A stretch of DNA of 64,000 nucleotides from Limonium bicolor. Taxonomy: Eukaryota > Streptophyta > Magnoliopsida > Caryophyllales > Plumbaginaceae. Location: NCBI GenBank assembly GCA_023374045.1, contig CM041779.1:295440167-295504166 (forward strand). The letters run 5' to 3'. Shown one piece after another: positions 32,040 through 45,027 of this stretch. Numbering within the stretch: position 1 is the first letter of the stretch; every line of letters begins with the position of its first letter. The notes beneath the pieces were generated by a model that saw only the letters and a program-made list of their open reading frames with translations, did no database searches and was not told the DNA's origin. Position numbers and translations under genes: made by a program.

Positions 32040-32688
32040 TTTTTCATAAAGTTTTTAGTGTTCAAAGAATATTATAATAAAAAAGGCTAATACAACTCAC
32101 TAACAATTTGTTGTTCTTTAATCATCAAATTCATGCTTAAAAAGTGATATTAGTTGTTCAAATAAAAAATTAAAATTGTTCGAGGCTAGTTGGTCAAGGA
32201 AATTTATATAATAAAATAATGTTAATACAAGTTACCATTTTTTTATTGGTATGTTGTTTTGTTCAAGTTCATGTTCAAATAAGTAATTTTGTTGACAATG
32301 TTATTATAACTTACCATCTTTTATTGGTATGTTGTTTTCTTCAAGTTCGTAATATTGTTGTTCAAGATTTTTTTAAAGATGTTCACTTATTCGAGACTAG
32401 TTATTCAAGAGAAAATATATAACAAAAAAATATTAATACAACCTTGTTTTTTTAATGTTTTATCGATATTTAATCATCAACTTTGTGTTTAGTGATACTA
32501 GTTGTTTGATTTTTCTAGCACCTTTTATTCAAAACATAGTTGATACTGCATCTAAGTTTTTTTAATATTCAAATTTGAGACTAGTTGTCTAAAGGAAATT
32601 ATACAATAAACAAATTTAATATAACCTACCACCTTTTGATTGGTTTGTCATTTTTTAATCATCATGTGGTGTACAAATAAGTGATACT
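32040..32688. repeat. Degenerate ~150-bp tandem repeat, left block
   Basis: About four diverged units, each with a GTTCAAGGAAATTATATAAT-like box, an AATACAA...TTACCA box, TTTTATTGGT-TTGTTGTT and AGTGATACTAGTTGTTC. The spacing is uneven (about 120-210 bp). The same repeat resumes at 61119, so the copia element split one array. Confidence 0.7.
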
Positions 32689-32933
32689 TATTAGACTTGT
32701 ATCTTAGGTGTGACATTATGTACGTTTCTAGGATATATATATATAGGAAATATATTATATGTAATTGTTACACCAGGCAGGTCAATTGACCGTTAGTTTA
32801 GATATAGGTCCACAGAGCATATATATACATACTATCATTAATGAGAGATACATATACAAGAAAGCAGACTATGCTCTGTAATCACTCTTCAAGAAATAAG
32901 AAGAATTACTTTACGCATATGTAGAGTCTATCA
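32689..32933 (+). repeat. 5' LTR of copia element
   Basis: It starts TATTAGACTTGTATC (TA where TG is usual, probably mutated) and ends TCTATCA just before the PBS. The first ~155 bp match the 3' LTR at 60959. Confidence 0.8.
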
Positions 32934-32946
32934 TGGTACTAGAGCA
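32934..32946 (+). promoter_or_regulatory. PBS of copia element
   Basis: TGGTACTAGAGCA is a slightly altered match to the tRNA-iMet complement TGGTATCAGAGC and directly follows the LTR. Confidence 0.7.
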
Positions 32947-33010
32947 CCACCTATCTCAATTACAATAAAAGACGCTGGCTGACCAAACATCCGGGAAGAA
33001 CCCGAAAACC

Positions 33011-34036
33011 ACCGCTGCAAACACCAACTCCACCATCGATCAAACGGACCCCTTCTTCGTCGCCAACATAGAGCAAACGGGACAAGCCCTCGTGCCCAAA
33101 TTCACTGGGGAGGGCTTTCTAGGCTGGAAATGGACAATGCAAGAAGCATTGATTGCCAAAAATAAAATAGGGTTCATTGACGGCTCGATCGTTCAACCCG
33201 ATTCCAACGACCTTGTTCGCACGGCGGCATGGAGGAGGGCGAAGTCCTTGGTGGGCTCCTGGCTGATTTCTTCACTTTCCCCAAATATCGCCCGCAGTTT
33301 CATGTACATCAGCGGCCCAAAACAGATTTGGGACTGGTTTTGCAAAAGGTTCGAGAAAAAGAATCTGGCAACCCTTCATCACACAAAACCTAGATCGTGA
33401 ACTTAAGACATGCAAGGAGAAGGTACAATCTCATATTACTTCATAAAATCCAGGGAGGTCTGGGCTCACTATGAATTAGCGCGAACCGTCAAGCAATGCT
33501 CTTACTGCGCATCCTATAAATCGATAGAGAATCAAAGAAAGGCTCGAACGGAAGAGGAAACAATACATTTCCTGATGGGATTGAGTAAACCCTATTCCCA
33601 ATTGCAGGCGCAAGTTCTAGCTATGTCCCAAATCCCTACCCTGGAGGAAATATTCTCCCTCATGATTTAAGAAGAAGAAACCAGAGTCAATATCGAATCT
33701 AGAGAAGAGTCAGAACAGTCCGTTGCCCTAGCTGCTAGAGGAGGAACGAATTTTGGTTTCACAAGACAGAAAGGAAATGTTTCGACTGCAAGCTTCAAGA
33801 ACCAAAACAAAAGAAGCATCGCCAAACCTACAGCCGGCTCCAAGAAAGACTCACCCAAATGCTCTAACTACATAAAGATAGGCCACAGTCACACCGAATG
33901 TTGGTGGTTGATCGGTTTCCCCACCGACAAGACAAAAAAGAGATCAAAGACCAAGATCGGTTTTGTGATTGCCGATACCCCAGGAAGCAACAAAGGTGTG
34001 CAAGACTCACTAGTCTGCTATTTTAGTGCAGACTAG
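33011..34036 (+). pseudogene. gag: copia gag (capsid/nucleocapsid), broken
   Basis: The first segment reads DPFFVANIEQTGQALVPKF, GWKWTMQEALIAKNKIGFID and QIWDWF, typical of the N-terminal copia gag domain. After a stop at about 33398 the next segment has QCSYCASYKS and FLMGLSKPYSQLQAQVL (gag continuation). After another stop (33668) comes a degenerate CCHC knuckle (CSNYIKIGHSHTEC, second Cys lost). Gag would form the virus-like particle and bind RNA. No start methionine survives at the expected place; the first ATG in frame is at 33092. Confidence 0.85.
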
Positions 34037-34146
34037 TTGCAACAATTAGTTGCTTACCTTCAACAGAGGGATACAATTGCATCAGTTAGGCAACCTAACT
34101 TTGGAGAATTCACAGGTAGGTTTATCACCTCTTTTGATTCTCGGCC

Positions 34147-34583
34147 ATGTCAAAATTCTAATGTATATTCTACAAATCATGAATTGTGTATATTTGTGGA
34201 TCCTAGATTCCGGTGCAAGTGAACATTTGAGTGGAAACAAAGATCTACTCTCTCAATGTTTTGATCTTAATGTGAAGAAAAATATAATGTTGCCTGATGA
34301 AAATACGACTTGTGTAGCTTCTGTAGGAAATTTAGCATATCATGGAAAAACCTGCTTGCATAGCATCCTGTTGGTTCCATCCTTTCATTTTAACATCATA
34401 TTGGTGTCTAAACTTATAGGAGAATTGAAAGTTTCTGTTACATTCTATAAGGGAAATAATGTTATGCAGGACTCTAGGAGTGACATGTTCGTACAAATTG
34501 GAAGACAAGTAAATGGGTTGTATGTTGTAGGTGTAGAATCTTTGTGCAATTTTGTGTTGAATCAAAACTACAGAACCTTTTGA
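34147..34583 (+). pseudogene. copia protease and pre-integrase segment
   Basis: The aspartic protease motif WILDSGASEHLS is at 34197-34232, followed by VKKNIMLPDE, GKTCLHSILLVPSFHFN and LVSKL, typical of copia proteases (bVP.fxxNLLS-type). NGLYVV at the end leads towards the pre-integrase zinc region. It closes at 34581. Gag and the integrase lie in other frames. Confidence 0.85.
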
Positions 34584-35041
34584 TCTCCTACATATAGATA
34601 TTTGTGGTCCCATGAGGACACAAACACCGAATTGCCATAGGTATTTCCTCACTCTCGTTGATGACTACACCAAGGCTACATGGATTTCACTTCTTAAACT
34701 GAACTCTAATGCCATGGAACATGTGTAAAACTTCATTAATTTATTTGAAACTTAAATGAACAAACACATAAAATTATCCGTAGTGACAACGCCTGCGAGT
34801 TACGAAAGTCGCGAGAAGGAACTGAATATTTTTCAAAAGGTGGCATTGTTCACTAAACGAGTTACGCCCACACCCCCCAACAAAATGGGGTTGTGGAGCG
34901 GAAACAAGGAAACCGTATGGAAATAGCTCAAGCTCTTCTTTTCCAATCAGGGTTAGATAACAAATATTGGGACCTTTTGCATAGACTATGCGGCTTATCT
35001 CATCAATAGGGTACTCAGCAAGTCCATCCAGAACTTAACCC
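34573..35041 (+). pseudogene. copia integrase core, part 1 (split by LINE)
   Basis: HIDICGPMRTQTPNCHRYFL and LVDDYTKATWISLL carry the two integrase aspartates. After stops and a frameshift, PQQNGVVERK provides the third acidic residue of the DDE triad. The sequence stops at AGAACTTAACCC (35030-35041), which is the LINE's target duplication. The same reading frame continues at 54803, so the LINE entered an integrase gene whose frame was open at that point. Confidence 0.88.
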
Positions 35042-35312
35042 TTTTTTTTAATAACTTACTGCAAAAGCAGTTATTGGCAAAGTCCACAACTTTACAGTAG
35101 CACTTGTCGTAGATACATCAGCTGAGTACAGCAAAACTATATAGATTACATCAAAACAAACGAAGTAGACATTTAGAGAAGGAGATAAATAAGCTCTTGA
35201 GAGCTGGAACACGTGATAAGGCAGATGAGGCGGAAGATGTTTTTGACTTGCCCATTCCCAAACACCTCTTTTGACTAACTCGATGGCAGTAGCCCAAACT
35301 GGCCTGGCGTCT

Positions 35313-35606
35313 TCAAAGACGGGTCTGTTTTGGAGCACCCAAATTTTGCAAAGGGTATGAATTATGGTCGAGATCCAAATTTGTTTTTGCTCTGCTGGGG
35401 AAGTTAACTGCACACCAGCTTCCGTAAAGAGCCAAGAAAGAATTTGGGATCACAATTGGAATACCCCACCATTGGAGGATAGCTAACCAAAGTATATATG
35501 CTTCAGAGTAGTGAACAAATAAGTGGAGGGAAGACTCGAGTCGTTTGTGGCAGAGAGGACACAAAAGCTGAGCAACTGGTAGGATGTCTTCGAAGTATGG
35601 TCGAAT
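35313..35606 (-). pseudogene. LINE ORF2 C-terminal zinc-finger segment (zf-RVT)
   Basis: RPYFEDILPVAQLLCPLCHK followed by SLHLFVHYSEAYILW fits the C-x2-C...H-x4-5-H/C arrangement of the zf-RVT domain at the end of plant LINE ORF2. It is separated from the RT by element A and followed by about 270 bp of 3' sequence and the A tail. Confidence 0.8.
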
Positions 35607-38000
35607 TGAAATACCCCAAACCTTGATATGTGGTTTAAATATCAAATTATGGTATGTAAAGGCTAAAAAGTGCCTTAGTAACGTCAGTGAACAATTTAAA
35701 CCATAATAAATGCAATAAAGCATTAAGACACAGTTTGAGCAAAAACATGCTCTAAGCTATGAGTGAACTTGGTTAGGACCCAAAGAGCCTACCAAGACTT
35801 GATAACATTTAATTATGATTTAATAAGGCTAAATAAGTCCTTAGGAAACTTTGGTAGACAATGAAACCAAACAAAACACAAGGTAATACCTTAAAGTCAA
35901 TAAGAGCAAAAATGTGCTCTAAGCTTGGGATGAATGTGTATAAGACCTAATGGTCATACCTATACCTTATTTATATGTTAATGAACATATTAAATCAATT
36001 ACTAAAGGAAACCAAGCTTGAAAACAAGTTAAAACACAAAATGTGCTTTAAGGAGTCTTAAAGCACGTTTTTGAAAAATTGTCTTGTAAATGAGTTTTGA
36101 ATGGCTAAATGTCCATCATTACTCTTTAATTAACATGTGTACTATATAGTATCACATTTGGGTGGCCATATTAGTGGGAAATCAAAAATTTCACTTTCGA
36201 TGTGCCTTGTTTATGGTTGAATAGTGATTTTTAAACTAGTTTGTAACATATAATGTTATAAGTGATTAAGTTGGTCAACAAAGACCAAAACACCTTCTAT
36301 TAAAATGGGGGCCGGTTTTTCAAGTGTGATCACCACATTTGAACAATAAGTAAGTTAAGTAATGACAAAGCAAAAGAACTATTGCTTTTAGCTAAATATC
36401 TCCAAAGTAAGTTCTATCTTCTTCTCCCTTTCTTTCTTCATTTCCCACGGTTCCAAACACCACCACCAACCTCTCTTCTTCATCCTCTCTCGGTATAATA
36501 CCACTACCTCCATGAGAACTCAAGCTTTGAATCTTGTCAAATCTTGCTCTCTTGACCAAATCAAAAACAAACACCACCATTCTCTTAGTTAAGCCAAGCT
36601 CTACAATCTTGTCTCTTCAAAAACTTCACAAAACCTCCATTTCGGTGCCAAGAGAAACCACCATGGGAGGAGCTTGAGCTCATTTTCACATATTCTTGTC
36701 CCCTTTGCTTCACGGTAAGGAAACTCAAAGAAAATCCATGTTTCCTCCATGTTTGTTGTTGTCGAAATTCACCATTAATGGAGCTCTTATATTGGCCTTG
36801 TTCTAGCTTCATTTGAATCTTCCAAGGGAGGAGGAGTCCTCTCTTGATACTTGTTCAAGTTCTCTTCCAATTCCAAGGTAAAACAATTACCTTAATGTGT
36901 TAAAACAATATGTGTAATAGGGTTTACAATGAGATGAAGCATAATGCTTGATACTCATTATGGTTGTTTGTATAATGTTTAGAAGTTGACAAACAACCAA
37001 ACACCCCACCGGTTTACAAGGAACCAAGAAAGAATTGTGAGGAAAAGGAGGGTAAACAAACTATCTCAATGTAGTTTAAAGCCTTAGGAACATGAGCTTG
37101 ATTTGCTTGATAAAAATACCTAAGGAGCCAATGGTGAGTGACCTAGTAAAGTGTTCTCAAGGAGACTAGTAAAAGAACTATGTTTTGGTGTATGTATTTG
37201 CAGGTCAAAGGCATTACTAATGTGGGAAATTCAGTGTTTAAGGTTTATGCAATTAAGGGCCTAAGAGCCATGTTATTTAAGGGCCTAAGTGCCAAGCAAT
37301 TTAAGTTATGCACTATATTGTGATGTAGTGCAAAATGTGTGAAGTTTGTGTATAAAAATGTGTTTGATGGATTTTAGGTGTTTTGAATGAAATAAGGTAA
37401 AAACCTAAGTGTTTGAGTGTGAGTATATACAAGAGAAGCTATGGCCAAATTGGAATGTGAAGAAGTTCTAAGTGTTGTAAGTGAGTTTTGTGAACTAGGA
37501 AGTGTTATAGGTGAATAAATGTTACTTGAGAAGAAAACATGGTTAAAGGTGATTTAGAGTGATGCAAGGATTTAGGTGTTGTCTTTGAAGTTCTAGGAAT
37601 TCAATGTGTGTTTGTGAATGTATTAAAGTCTTAGAGAAGTTGTTTAAGGTTTAGGTAAGGTTGGTGTTCAAGGAATAAGTGATGTTTAGGTATGATGTGA
37701 AAAAGGGATTTAGTTAGTAAGAAAGGAAATTTGAGAGATGATGATAAGGTGTAGAGGAAACACCTTGGTCTTGTGGTCATTATAGGTGAAATGCCACCTA
37801 GGAATCATAAGGAGAAAAAACATTGTAAGTGTTAGAAATTTTGTGGAAATAAGTAAAGGTTTAAGGAATTAGGAAAAATAGTTTTGTGAGTGTTTAAGAA
37901 TATCTTAAGGGGTGTTTGAAGTGCCAATGATGTTAGAACACATTAAGAGGCCTTAGGGGAAGTTTGGTGAAGATTTGACAAGTTTGGGTAAGTTAGGAGG

Positions 38001-38258
38001 CGACCGACCAGGGGCCGACCCAGTTTGTGGGTCGGTCGAGCCTCTGTAAAATGTTAGGAATATGTTCGGTAAAGGTCCGACCCAAAAAGGGTGGGTCGGA
38101 CATGGGTCGGTCGGTCAAGTTTCAAAGGTGGAAAAATGTTCGCACATGGACCGACCCAGAATGGTGGGTCGGACGTGGGTCGGACGGGCATGTTGTAAGG
38201 AAGTAAAAGGTTTGTAAGGACCGACCCAGCTGTGGGTCGGTCGGGGGTCGGTCGGACC
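38001..38258 (+). repeat. Tandem hairpin array in 5' LTR of A (4 units)
   Basis: Units near 38001, 38076, 38150 and 38219, built from GTCCGACCCA/TGGGTCGGAC stems with extra GGGTCGGTCGG arms. The 3' LTR copy is 47443-47712. Confidence 0.85.
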
Positions 38259-39419
38259 AAAGATGTTGATTAAGGTTGTGAAATGATATGAGATGATGGG
38301 GATTGGTAGGTAATGATGTTATAAGGATGTTAAGGACATGTTAGGTGAGTTTAATAACAATAAGTGGGTGAAAGGTTGTAATTAAATGTGAAAGTAAAAC
38401 AAGTTAAAATGTAAAGTTATTTAATTAAGTTAACGGGGGGAAAGTTATAAGCGTTAGGCTTTAAACAAACATATTACCCCAATGTTAATGAAAACACATG
38501 TGATGTTAACAGTTGTTCGAGAATTGCTCGAGTACATAAATGGACGTGATTAAGTGGACTCCGGTGACAGGTATGGTTTTCTGCAACCTGCGTCCTACCG
38601 GATTACACCGGCTTGTATGCCAATGTGTTTTTCTGTATGTTTGCCACGTTGTAAGATAAAACATGTAATGAGTTTACAGTAATCATATATGTGGCGTGTT
38701 CAACTCCGATACCATTTAACCTCGAAAGTGTTAACCTTAGTTAACTGAGTCTAGGATCACATGAGAGTTCGGTATTCGGAGGTAAACGACCCGAACCATG
38801 GGACGTACTAACCACGGCTATGCGTGTGTTAAATGTGTAATATGTGTATGTGAATGTAGGGATCTCCCTTGTATGTTTAACCCAGTTGTAATACTGTTTG
38901 AGTTGTTATGTGACAGGCTCCATAGTGGGGTTCTAAGTATGTCTAAAGTAAGTATGTACTAACAGTAGTGAGGAATCCGGTTTGGCCGGTCGCGCGTTGT
39001 TTGGGAGAGGGTATCCTTCCTAGCCTTACCCTTCTCTTTGTCAGTTGTTTCCCTCACGGGTTATGATCTCCCATAGCTTACTCCAAAGTTACCTATTCTG
39101 ACTTATGATCGGTTTAGTGGGAACCTGTGTTTGTGTGGTGTGTTAGGGCCTCCAAAACCGAACCGCCTTAACTTAAGTTACTCGTCCAACTATTAGGACG
39201 GTAATGAGTGTTGGTGTTATTGTATAACGAGCTTATCATGAGACTGGCAACATTCTCTAGGCTCACCAGTGTGTTTGTGATGTTTGGGTCGGTTCCTAAG
39301 CGAACCATTCCCGTTGTGTTATGTGTTTTGTTGTGATGCAGTATTCATTGCGGTATTATGTTGTGTACGTAGAAACGTACAAAGTGTTGTTAAGTGTTGT
39401 ATGTAGTGTGTGTTATAGG

Positions 39420-39478
39420 TTGTATAATGTGGAGTGTGCTGTATAATGTGGAGTGTGTTGTATAATGTGGAGTGTGTG
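39420..39478 (+). repeat. Three ~20-bp tandem repeats
   Basis: TGTATAATGTGGAGTGTG repeated three times. Also present in the 3' LTR (48882-48940) but single in A2 (about 16360), so the expansion preceded insertion of A. Confidence 0.8.
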
Positions 39479-39702
39479 TGGATCATGGATATGTCCCAGT
39501 TTGTGATAAGAGACGTTTAAGGATAACCCGATTTAAGGGTATGTGTCGCCTATTAAGGAAGTAGCTCCATTAGAGGAGGAACACTCTAGGGATAATGAAT
39601 ACCAAGAGTGACTTACTAGTAAGGATATATTATCCGTTGTTGAGCCCATTGAGGCAAAATGTTAAGCGATGTGTGTTATTGTTACATGCATGATTTAAAT
39701 AT

Positions 39703-39830
39703 AATCAACCGCATGTTAAGACGACAATTAGTTGTGCGTGGCCCGGTAGCATGTGGGCTGCGGGATTACCATACCAGCAAAGGTGCTGAGCCCCTTGGGG
39801 CCACCCCTTTCTCTTCTTTTCCTATTTCAG
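39703..39830 (+). other. Twin-hairpin module (5' LTR of A)
   Basis: AGCA-AAGG-TGCT and GCCCC-TT-GGGGC stems, a pyrimidine-rich tract and TTTCAG/GTAC at 39830. A second copy is at 49168-49295 in the 3' LTR. Confidence 0.55.
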
Positions 39831-40069
39831 GTACGAAGTGCTGGAAGCCGTTCGAGAGTAGGACGGGTAGTCATTGTACATGGGTAAACTTTTAGTGTAT
39901 GTATACAGTAGGTGTAGTAAGACCGATATTGTTGTCGGCACCAGTTTATAATACTCGGTATAGTTGATATGGTGTATGTTGTTGTTGTTGTTAATGGAAA
40001 GGGATACTAATGTATAGTTGCTCGGGAATTTAGCCCATCAGACCGGTACATTGTGTATGTATTAGCCTT

Positions 40070-40091
40070 GTTAGCCACGTGGGTGGCTAAC
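40070..40091 (+). other. CACGTG hairpin (5' LTR of A)
   Basis: Perfect arms GTTAGCCAC/GTGGCTAAC with loop GTGG, 91 bp before the LTR end. The copy in the 3' LTR is at 49535-49556. Confidence 0.6.
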
Positions 40092-40187
40092 GGCGTGTAA
40101 CACCAACAAGTTAAGTAATGTGATGAGGTTGTTCTTCCGCTGCAGTTGTTGTAAGTATGTTAATGTTGGATGGGGTGTTACAAAAAG

Positions 40188-40215
40188 TGGTATCAGAGCG
40201 AAGTATCGCTCTGAT
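40188..40215 (+). promoter_or_regulatory. PBS and PBS-sequestering hairpin of A
   Basis: TGGTATCAGAGC (40188-40199) matches the tRNA-iMet complement, five bases after the LTR. ATCAGAGCGA pairs perfectly with TCGCTCTGAT across a 4-nt loop (40192-40215), burying most of the primer site. Confidence 0.85.
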
Positions 40216-42897
40216 GACTGAACTACCGAGCTTAGGAAGTACCGAGTTAGGATTTAAGTACTTTGGGTTAAGGGTTGAGTGATAGCGTGAGAGATACGCT
40301 AGATAGGAACTACCAGTGACTACTGGAAACCTACAATATCCTTCCCACCCTCCACAATCCCTGTATATAATTTGGGGAAAGAACGCCAGAGAGACGGAAG
40401 TCCACTCTTACTCGGGAATACCCGATCTGGCTGTTATTAAATACCCTTAGGGTACGGTGAACCTGTCATACGGTAGATCCCGAAAACTGGGAATCCCGGA
40501 GACGGTCTCCATCTGAATAATGTTAACCGCGTTTCATAGCAATGAATGAAGGATCTTGTGTATTGGAGAATAGAGTTTCCAGCAACCTGGGTCGACATGC
40601 CGAGCAGTCGAGGATAACCAGCTTGCAACGCACCTACCGTGCAACAGGCAAGAAATGGATTAAAGAAACCCGAGACAAGTGTCTATGGGACCGCAAATGA
40701 TGAATAATACACCAACGGTATACCAACCGACAAGGGAACTACAACGTAGTGCCCAAACAAGAGACAAGTCTCAATAACCACGACAAGTACGTGGAACGGG
40801 CTACAAGGACAATACAATACTAAGGAAAAGGGGGTCTCCCAGAATGGGAAATACCCTGGTTAATGATTATTATGTGAATACAGTGAGAAGTCACCTAGAC
40901 AAGTTATTATCAAGACAGTAAGATCAGTGAGGGCCAACAAGGCCACTGATGACAGTACGGGTAAAAACAATACCACAACCGGTATGTGTCAAACTGATAG
41001 CCAGTTAGCATGGCGCACTTGCCGTAGCAAGTGCTGCTACAGTAGGACTGTTCGGGAAATTTATAACCACTATGAGGTACTTGGAAAAGTACAATAAAGT
41101 CAAATGTGATTGTCATAACAGTGGAAGGGCCTGTTAGCCTAACCTCTGTAATTGTAAGTGCACCAGTCAGCAAGAAGCTAGACTTGGTTAAGGTAAGAAG
41201 ATGTTGTGAAACCATGAAAATTTTCTTTCAACCCAGATTTTCACAACCCTTTTCTTTTCAACCCAGATCTTCTTTCAAACCAACACTTCTTTCCAACCTT
41301 CTTTAAAACCAAATCAGTAAAACCAAGAGCAGTTGATATGATACAGCAATGGATAAACTTTCCCTCGATTAAGTTCGGGAAGCAAGGAATGAATATTGTC
41401 ACGGGACAATATAAGGGAGTTGACAACAGAATACTTCACCTAGGCGTGTGTGACGGACACTACAAGTGTACCAACTGTGTTGTGGGACGACCGCACTCCG
41501 ATAGGAGCATGTGGGCCTGACAGACCTACTTATGGGTTAGTTGGGTAAGTAGCAATGTATCAGTATGATACCCCATATATGTATACGAGTAGAGTCCGAA
41601 ACACGGGGAGTAGTCGACTCCTCTACGGTCAGCAGTATAAATCAAACAAAAGCTAGAGATTACAAGGAATAGTTTGAAGCTAAGGAACTCAGTTAAGTTA
41701 ATGAGACTAAAAGGATTAGTGAATCCTCTCAAGGAAATGTTTAAGAGTAGCAAGTGCGAAGGGACAAACTGTTATGTAAAGACATCACATATGTCTTAAG
41801 GATCCTTAGGGATAAAACATGTTAGCTGGAACGGTGACCCAGCTTGTACATGGCAAGCAAATGCCTAATGTGGACACATTATGGCAATGAACGGGATGAA
41901 ACTCCCAGAATGAGTACCTACACTATCAGGAAATGTTGATCTTCACAGAAGAAGATAATAACCATAAAGAACGCGAAAGGCGTAGCTAACGGAATGTACC
42001 AATAAGTGTGAAACAAATGTAAGGCATAACTTAATAACACCCAGGAGCAATCCTTGAAGGGTGTTCACATCAACAATTGTTGAATGAAATGCATGACAGA
42101 AGCACAAGGGTTGAAACTAATACCCAGTTTAGACATAAGTTGTCAGGAGACGGACTGACAAACCTAAGGGGCATCCCATGAAAAGAAACGTGATGCAACG
42201 ACCTTGTCATGGAGCTCAGTATAATATCTAAACCATGTAATGTAGTACAGAGACGTACATATGTGTGGACAGCCTACAATGAGCCCAGCTCAAGGCAAAC
42301 AAGGCTAATAAGCCATAAGTAAGATATGTTTCATATAATTCGATTGATGGTAGAAGTTTAGGTTGTATAAGCGAATAGAGTGGTAAACGAACCCTGCTTA
42401 GAGTGGGGATACCTCTCGACATAGTGACACGCAGGAGCGGTAGTTATGTGAATCAAGTTCAAGAAATATGTTAAGGATTGACCATGTGGTTATTGAAAGA
42501 GAAATTAGCTTAGTAGTATGTGTATAAGGTGAAACACCGAGCTAAATAATGCCGGCTTGTGACTCGAATGATCGATGCTCAAGGAGCATTTAGTAGTCAT
42601 CCAAAGGAGGGATGAACCGTAATGTGAATAATGTAAGTTTATGTGTGGAAGTTGAGTGGACAGTAAATACGATGTGAGTTAGTGTTATACAATAAGTACG
42701 GTGCGCAGTAAGCGACCGTTGTATAAGTATTGTTAAATAATGATGTGGCGGATAAGGCCAGTTATGAGTTAAACTCAGTGGAGATGCAAGAGGAGTGATG
42801 TTAAACAGACTGGGCAATAAGCCAGTGGTAGGTACCGTGTGATGAGGAACTCAGTGTGAATTCCATGGCGAGTCGCATGAGGGATTTACTGTCAAGA

Positions 42898-42968
42898 GTT
42901 TACGCCTCTGCACTCTGTATGACTGAGTGTTTTGGTATTGCTCTTGCGCAGTAATGATCGAATGAGAT
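42898..42968 (+). other. Conserved ~70-nt stem-loop motif (copy in A)
   Basis: Same block as 1611-1680 and 29532-29600, with the CACTC/GAGTG stem intact. Confidence 0.55.
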
Positions 42969-43698
42969 AGCTAGGAATTGGAAACATGTTGATGTGGACA
43001 AATAATGTTATAATGGCCGATGCATAGGAAATGCAGGCCGCACCAACAAAAGAATACTTTACAAAACCGAATATGGAGACATGATTAACAGTAAGTGACT
43101 ACAGTAGCACTAACTGCCAAGTATCGGTATGGAATATACCCCAAATGTTGTGAATAACTGAGAGAGCACTACACACTAGGTAATAGCTCAATCTCAACCG
43201 ACAATAAGTCGGAAGGAAAAGTCAATCATTGTGAAACATAACTGTATACACAGTAAAGGTTATGGAAGTGGATGGAAAGTTTATAACTCACGAATACGCT
43301 AACGGTAAAAGATACCACGCGTCGGTTGAAAAACCATTGTCACCAAGATAAAGATGATATTGGGGATGTACAATACAGTAAGAATAACAAAAGGAGCGAT
43401 TAAGCTCTACAGTTCGAGTTTCGCAGCAGAAACTAGTGAGCCAGTGATTCAAGTGTTGAATGTACATGGTGAACATGAGTGGATGGCTAATTAACGCCTA
43501 AAAGCCTCACAGGCCAGGACCGAAACCGGTTATGAGTTATAACTCCAATGCGAATTCTTGGTTTAGGGACTAAACCGCCAATATGGTTAAGATCCTCTAA
43601 TCAGAATCCATTTGTAATAGGCCGCGTGGAAGTAAAACACTTCACGACGGCAGAACATTTAAGCTAATGTTAGTGATTGATTACGTGGGCGTAATCCC

Positions 43699-43715
43699 TT
43701 TTAAGGGGGGTAGAG
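43699..43715 (+). promoter_or_regulatory. Internal PPT-like tract of A
   Basis: TTTTAAGGGGGGTAGAG, about 1.3 kb before the 3' LTR, preceded by GATTACGTGGGCGTAATC, a near-palindrome also kept in B (2513-2530). Confidence 0.5.
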
Positions 43716-45027
43716 CGCAAAACCACTAGTGTATATTACCGTACAAGTGTACGGTGTATGTGACTATAGTGCATAGCACAATATATTATTGTTTTGATGA
43801 TTGGTGTGGTGTTACGTAAACATACACATTCATTCATGGATTAATTGTGGTAATTGCGCACAGATGATGCGAATACCATGTGATAAGTGTGTGTGTTTGT
43901 TAACAGTTGTGTGTGATTGTACAAGTGTTGGGAGTAGATAAACTCCCGGGGGAACAAAAGCCCCGACGGTGTATAAATGTAAAATCAGGTGTGTTGTATT
44001 TGATAAAATATGTATATATATATATGTATACTTTATAGTGATGCATGGAAGGGCATGATACCGACATAGAACCTAGTGAGAATAAGATTCCCTAGGCAAC
44101 GCGATTGAAGTGAATGGAGGTAACTGATAGACGGAGTTCTATCCTTTGGAGATGTTGTGATCATGACTAGAATGATTCGGAAGATAGAAAATTGGAAATG
44201 AGTGACTTACTTGATGCTTGAAATGAAGTGGGAGGTGGAACTGATTTGCATGCGATCAAGGGAAGCCGAACACAAATTGGGGGTGGAAGGATAGTTCAAC
44301 AACTGATGCTGATCACATCAGGGTTGGATGACTCTTGAAACTCCCTATAAGTGGTCACGAATAACCACGCTAATAAGAAGCAAAGAGCTTAAGTTGGACT
44401 TGGAGCTGTGTTGGTTTCAAAAGGATTTTAAATGGTATTTATAAAACGTATGGATACTTTACGTAATTAAAGTTCTCTTATTAACCTCACAAAGAAATTT
44501 TAAATTTAAGTGATTGTTTTTAAACTCCCAAAAGGGCACGGGACGGACAGAAGGTGTCCATCGCGACCGGGTTTGCGGGATCACAGTGTATATCAAGGAT
44601 ATTTTTTGATGTATACATGCTCTGACATGTTGTGTGGTATGTGAATGAATGTTTGTTTGACTTGGGATTTCCTAAAGTGTATACTATCAAGGCTATGAGT
44701 CTAAATGAGTGGTGTTACATAGACCTATGTGTCTAAAAGACTGTATGTTGTGGGGACCTAGTGTCCAAATGTTGTTATGTTACCCAAGACCAGTGAGGTC
44801 AAGGGGGTTGTTAGTATGTGGAAGTGTTGTTAAGATACCCGGAACATAGAGTCCGAGGTATCATGTGGATATGTTATGTTATGTGTGGATGTGAATGTGT
44901 TGACCCGGACCATCAAGTCCGAGGTGTGATGTAAAGTGTGTGTGGTTATGGAAGTTTATTTCCAAGTGATTACTGTGTTCTATCTAATGATATGTGAAAA
45001 GTGGAACTTCGAGGACGAAGTTCTTTT

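Larger units (their letters stand above)
35607..40182 (+). repeat. 5' LTR of element A
   Basis: TGAAATACCCCAAACC to GGGGTGTTACA, closely matching 45041-49646. Contents in order: a CT-rich stretch (about 36410-36490), hairpin array (38001-38258), three 20-bp repeats (39420-39478), twin-hairpin module (39703-39830) and CACGTG hairpin (40070-40091). Splice-like signals include CACG/GTAAGG near 36713 and TTGCAG/GTCA near 37203. Confidence 0.92.

Noticed and set aside
35602..35606. TSD for element A
   Set aside because: CGAAT (left) and TCCTG (right) do not match at any offset I tried within a few bases.
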